From Mycobacteriaceae bacterium (GTDB lineage Bacteria > Pseudomonadota > Gammaproteobacteria > Burkholderiales > Burkholderiaceae_D), in NCBI GenBank assembly GCA_903970145.1, contig CAJCHO010000115.1:1-46547 (forward strand): 46,547 nucleotides of DNA. The letters run 5' to 3'. Positions 45,840-46,547 of the stretch are shown piece after piece; the first letter of the stretch is position 1; each line of letters starts with the position of its first letter. The notes beneath the pieces were generated by a model that was not told the DNA's origin, made no database searches, and worked only from the letters and a program-made list of their open reading frames with translations. The position numbers were made by a program, and so were the translations under genes.

Positions 45840-46403
45840 ATGATATCCCTCACCAGCCTCTGGTTACCCATCGTCCTGTCTGCTGTCGCGATTTTCATCG
45901 CGAGTTCGATCATTCACACGGTCCTGCAGTGGCATAACAGCGACTACCCCAAGATGCCGCAGGAGGACCAGGTAATGGATGCCTTGCGGCCTTTTTCGAT
46001 CGCCCCGGGAGACTACTTTGTCCCACGTGCCGATCACGCGAGCGAACTCAAGACCCAGGAATTTCTCGACAAGCTCAACAAGGGTCCGGTGATCGTCATG
46101 ACGGTCATGCCCAATGGACCCTTCAAGATGGGTAAGAGCCTCGGACTATGGTTTGTCTACTGCCTGATTGTCGTGGCCTTCTCAGCGTGCATCGCCGCCA
46201 GCGCCTTGCCCCCGGCCGCCCCGGTGCACCATATCTTTCATCTGGTCGCGGCGACGAGCTTCATGGGATTCGCGGTCGCGCTCTGGCAGATGTCGATCTG
46301 GTATCAGCGCTCGTGGGTCACGACCCTTAAGAGCACAATCGACGGCGTAGTGTATGCCGCGATTACTGCTGCGATTTTCGCCTATCTGTGGCCCCAGGGG
46401 TGA
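45840..46403 (+). CDS. conserved integral membrane protein of unknown function
   Basis: This 187-aa protein has about four membrane helices (residues about 5-27, 103-124, 131-150 and 164-184). A polar segment of about 75 residues lies between the first two (HTVLQWHNSDYPKMPQEDQVMDAL ... GDYFVPRADHASELKTQEFLDKLNKGPV). The opening MISLTSLWLPIVLSAVAIFI could serve as an uncleaved signal anchor. The start has a strong GAGGAG site. No known function; it stands 51 bp after the acyl-CoA ligase gene on the same strand. Confidence 0.85.
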   Translation: MISLTSLWLPIVLSAVAIFIASSIIHTVLQWHNSDYPKMPQEDQVMDALRPFSIAPGDYFVPRADHASELKTQEFLDKLNKGPVIVMTVMPNGPFKMGKSLGLWFVYCLIVVAFSACIAASALPPAAPVHHIFHLVAATSFMGFAVALWQMSIWYQRSWVTTLKSTIDGVVYAAITAAIFAYLWPQG

Positions 46404-46410
46404 AGACCTA

Positions 46411-46547
46411 GGGATTCTCTGAACAGGTCACTTTGACTGCGCGATCTTGCATGAGCGGCGATCAAATATTTGCGATGAGCACAGATTTCAACGGGACTGG
46501 GCCTCAGGAGACGGCTTATTCCGCTGCTTTTGCCCCGTTACGCTCGC
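46411..46547. mobile_element. probable end of an insertion sequence (continues beyond window)
   Basis: From 46411 the sequence reads GGGATTCTCTGAACAGGTC, which has the look of the outer end of an IS5-type element, and it directly abuts CTAG (46408-46411), which fits the YTAR target of the IS5 subgroup. On the minus strand an open frame enters from the right edge and stops at 46488-46490, giving a basic 19-residue tail (ASVTGQKQRNKPSPEAQSR) about 75 bases from the proposed end, as expected for a transposase C terminus. The other end lies outside the window, so this is inference from pattern only. Confidence 0.35.

Overview
The window is GC-rich, densely coding bacterial DNA with a housekeeping gene order typical of Betaproteobacteria (Burkholderiales-like). 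The diagnostic blocks are hda-HAD-pcnB-folK-deoxynucleoside kinase-panB-panC and glnE/yhdP-nitrilase-tldD-aroG, with miaA and purM close by. The assignment rests on gene order and protein sequence character; no rRNA or other marker lies in the window, and no tRNA was recognised.

Left part (1-15.8 kb). The 3' end of miaA runs into a leftward purM - fumarylacetoacetate hydrolase - hmgA group (purine synthesis plus the last steps of tyrosine/homogentisate breakdown). From the purM/hda divergent region a tightly packed rightward operon makes Hda (control of DnaA), a HAD phosphatase, poly(A) polymerase, FolK, a deoxynucleoside kinase, PanB and PanC. It meets a leftward pair of exported DUF1501/DUF1800 proteins, behind glnE (nitrogen control).

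Centre (15.8-26.6 kb). A rightward series follows: yhdP (AsmA-like envelope protein), a Nit-type amidohydrolase, tldD, an S9 peptidase and aroG (first step of aromatic amino acid synthesis). In front of aroG is what looks like a complete transcription attenuator. It has a 23-codon leader peptide with eight consecutive Tyr/Phe codons, a perfect 10-bp terminator hairpin with nine T's, and a competing antiterminator whose 5' arm lies inside the leader ORF. This is the most notable regulatory structure in the window.

Accessory stretch (25.9-35.9 kb). This part has small hypothetical and stress/envelope-type genes: an orphan 93-aa protein, an NTF2/SnoaL-like protein, a two-part lipoprotein, a GFA-family protein, a SHOCT-PspC membrane protein and an M15-like protein. 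It also has a periplasmic glutamyl-endopeptidase-type S9 gene broken by one apparent TA duplication, a TIR-TM-TolB-like-TPR protein, an N-acetylmuramoyl-L-alanine amidase and a PduO-type cobalamin adenosyltransferase.

Right part (35.9-46.5 kb). A rightward 2-hydroxyacid/fatty acid region has a D-lactate-type FAD dehydrogenase, glcD-glcE-glcF (glycolate oxidase), then an LrgA/LrgB pair fused translationally to it. The LrgAB pair is plausibly the glycolate/lactate carrier. A PYROXD2-like oxidoreductase, an AlkK-type acyl-CoA ligase and a small membrane protein follow. The last ~137 bases look like the end of an insertion sequence entering the window.
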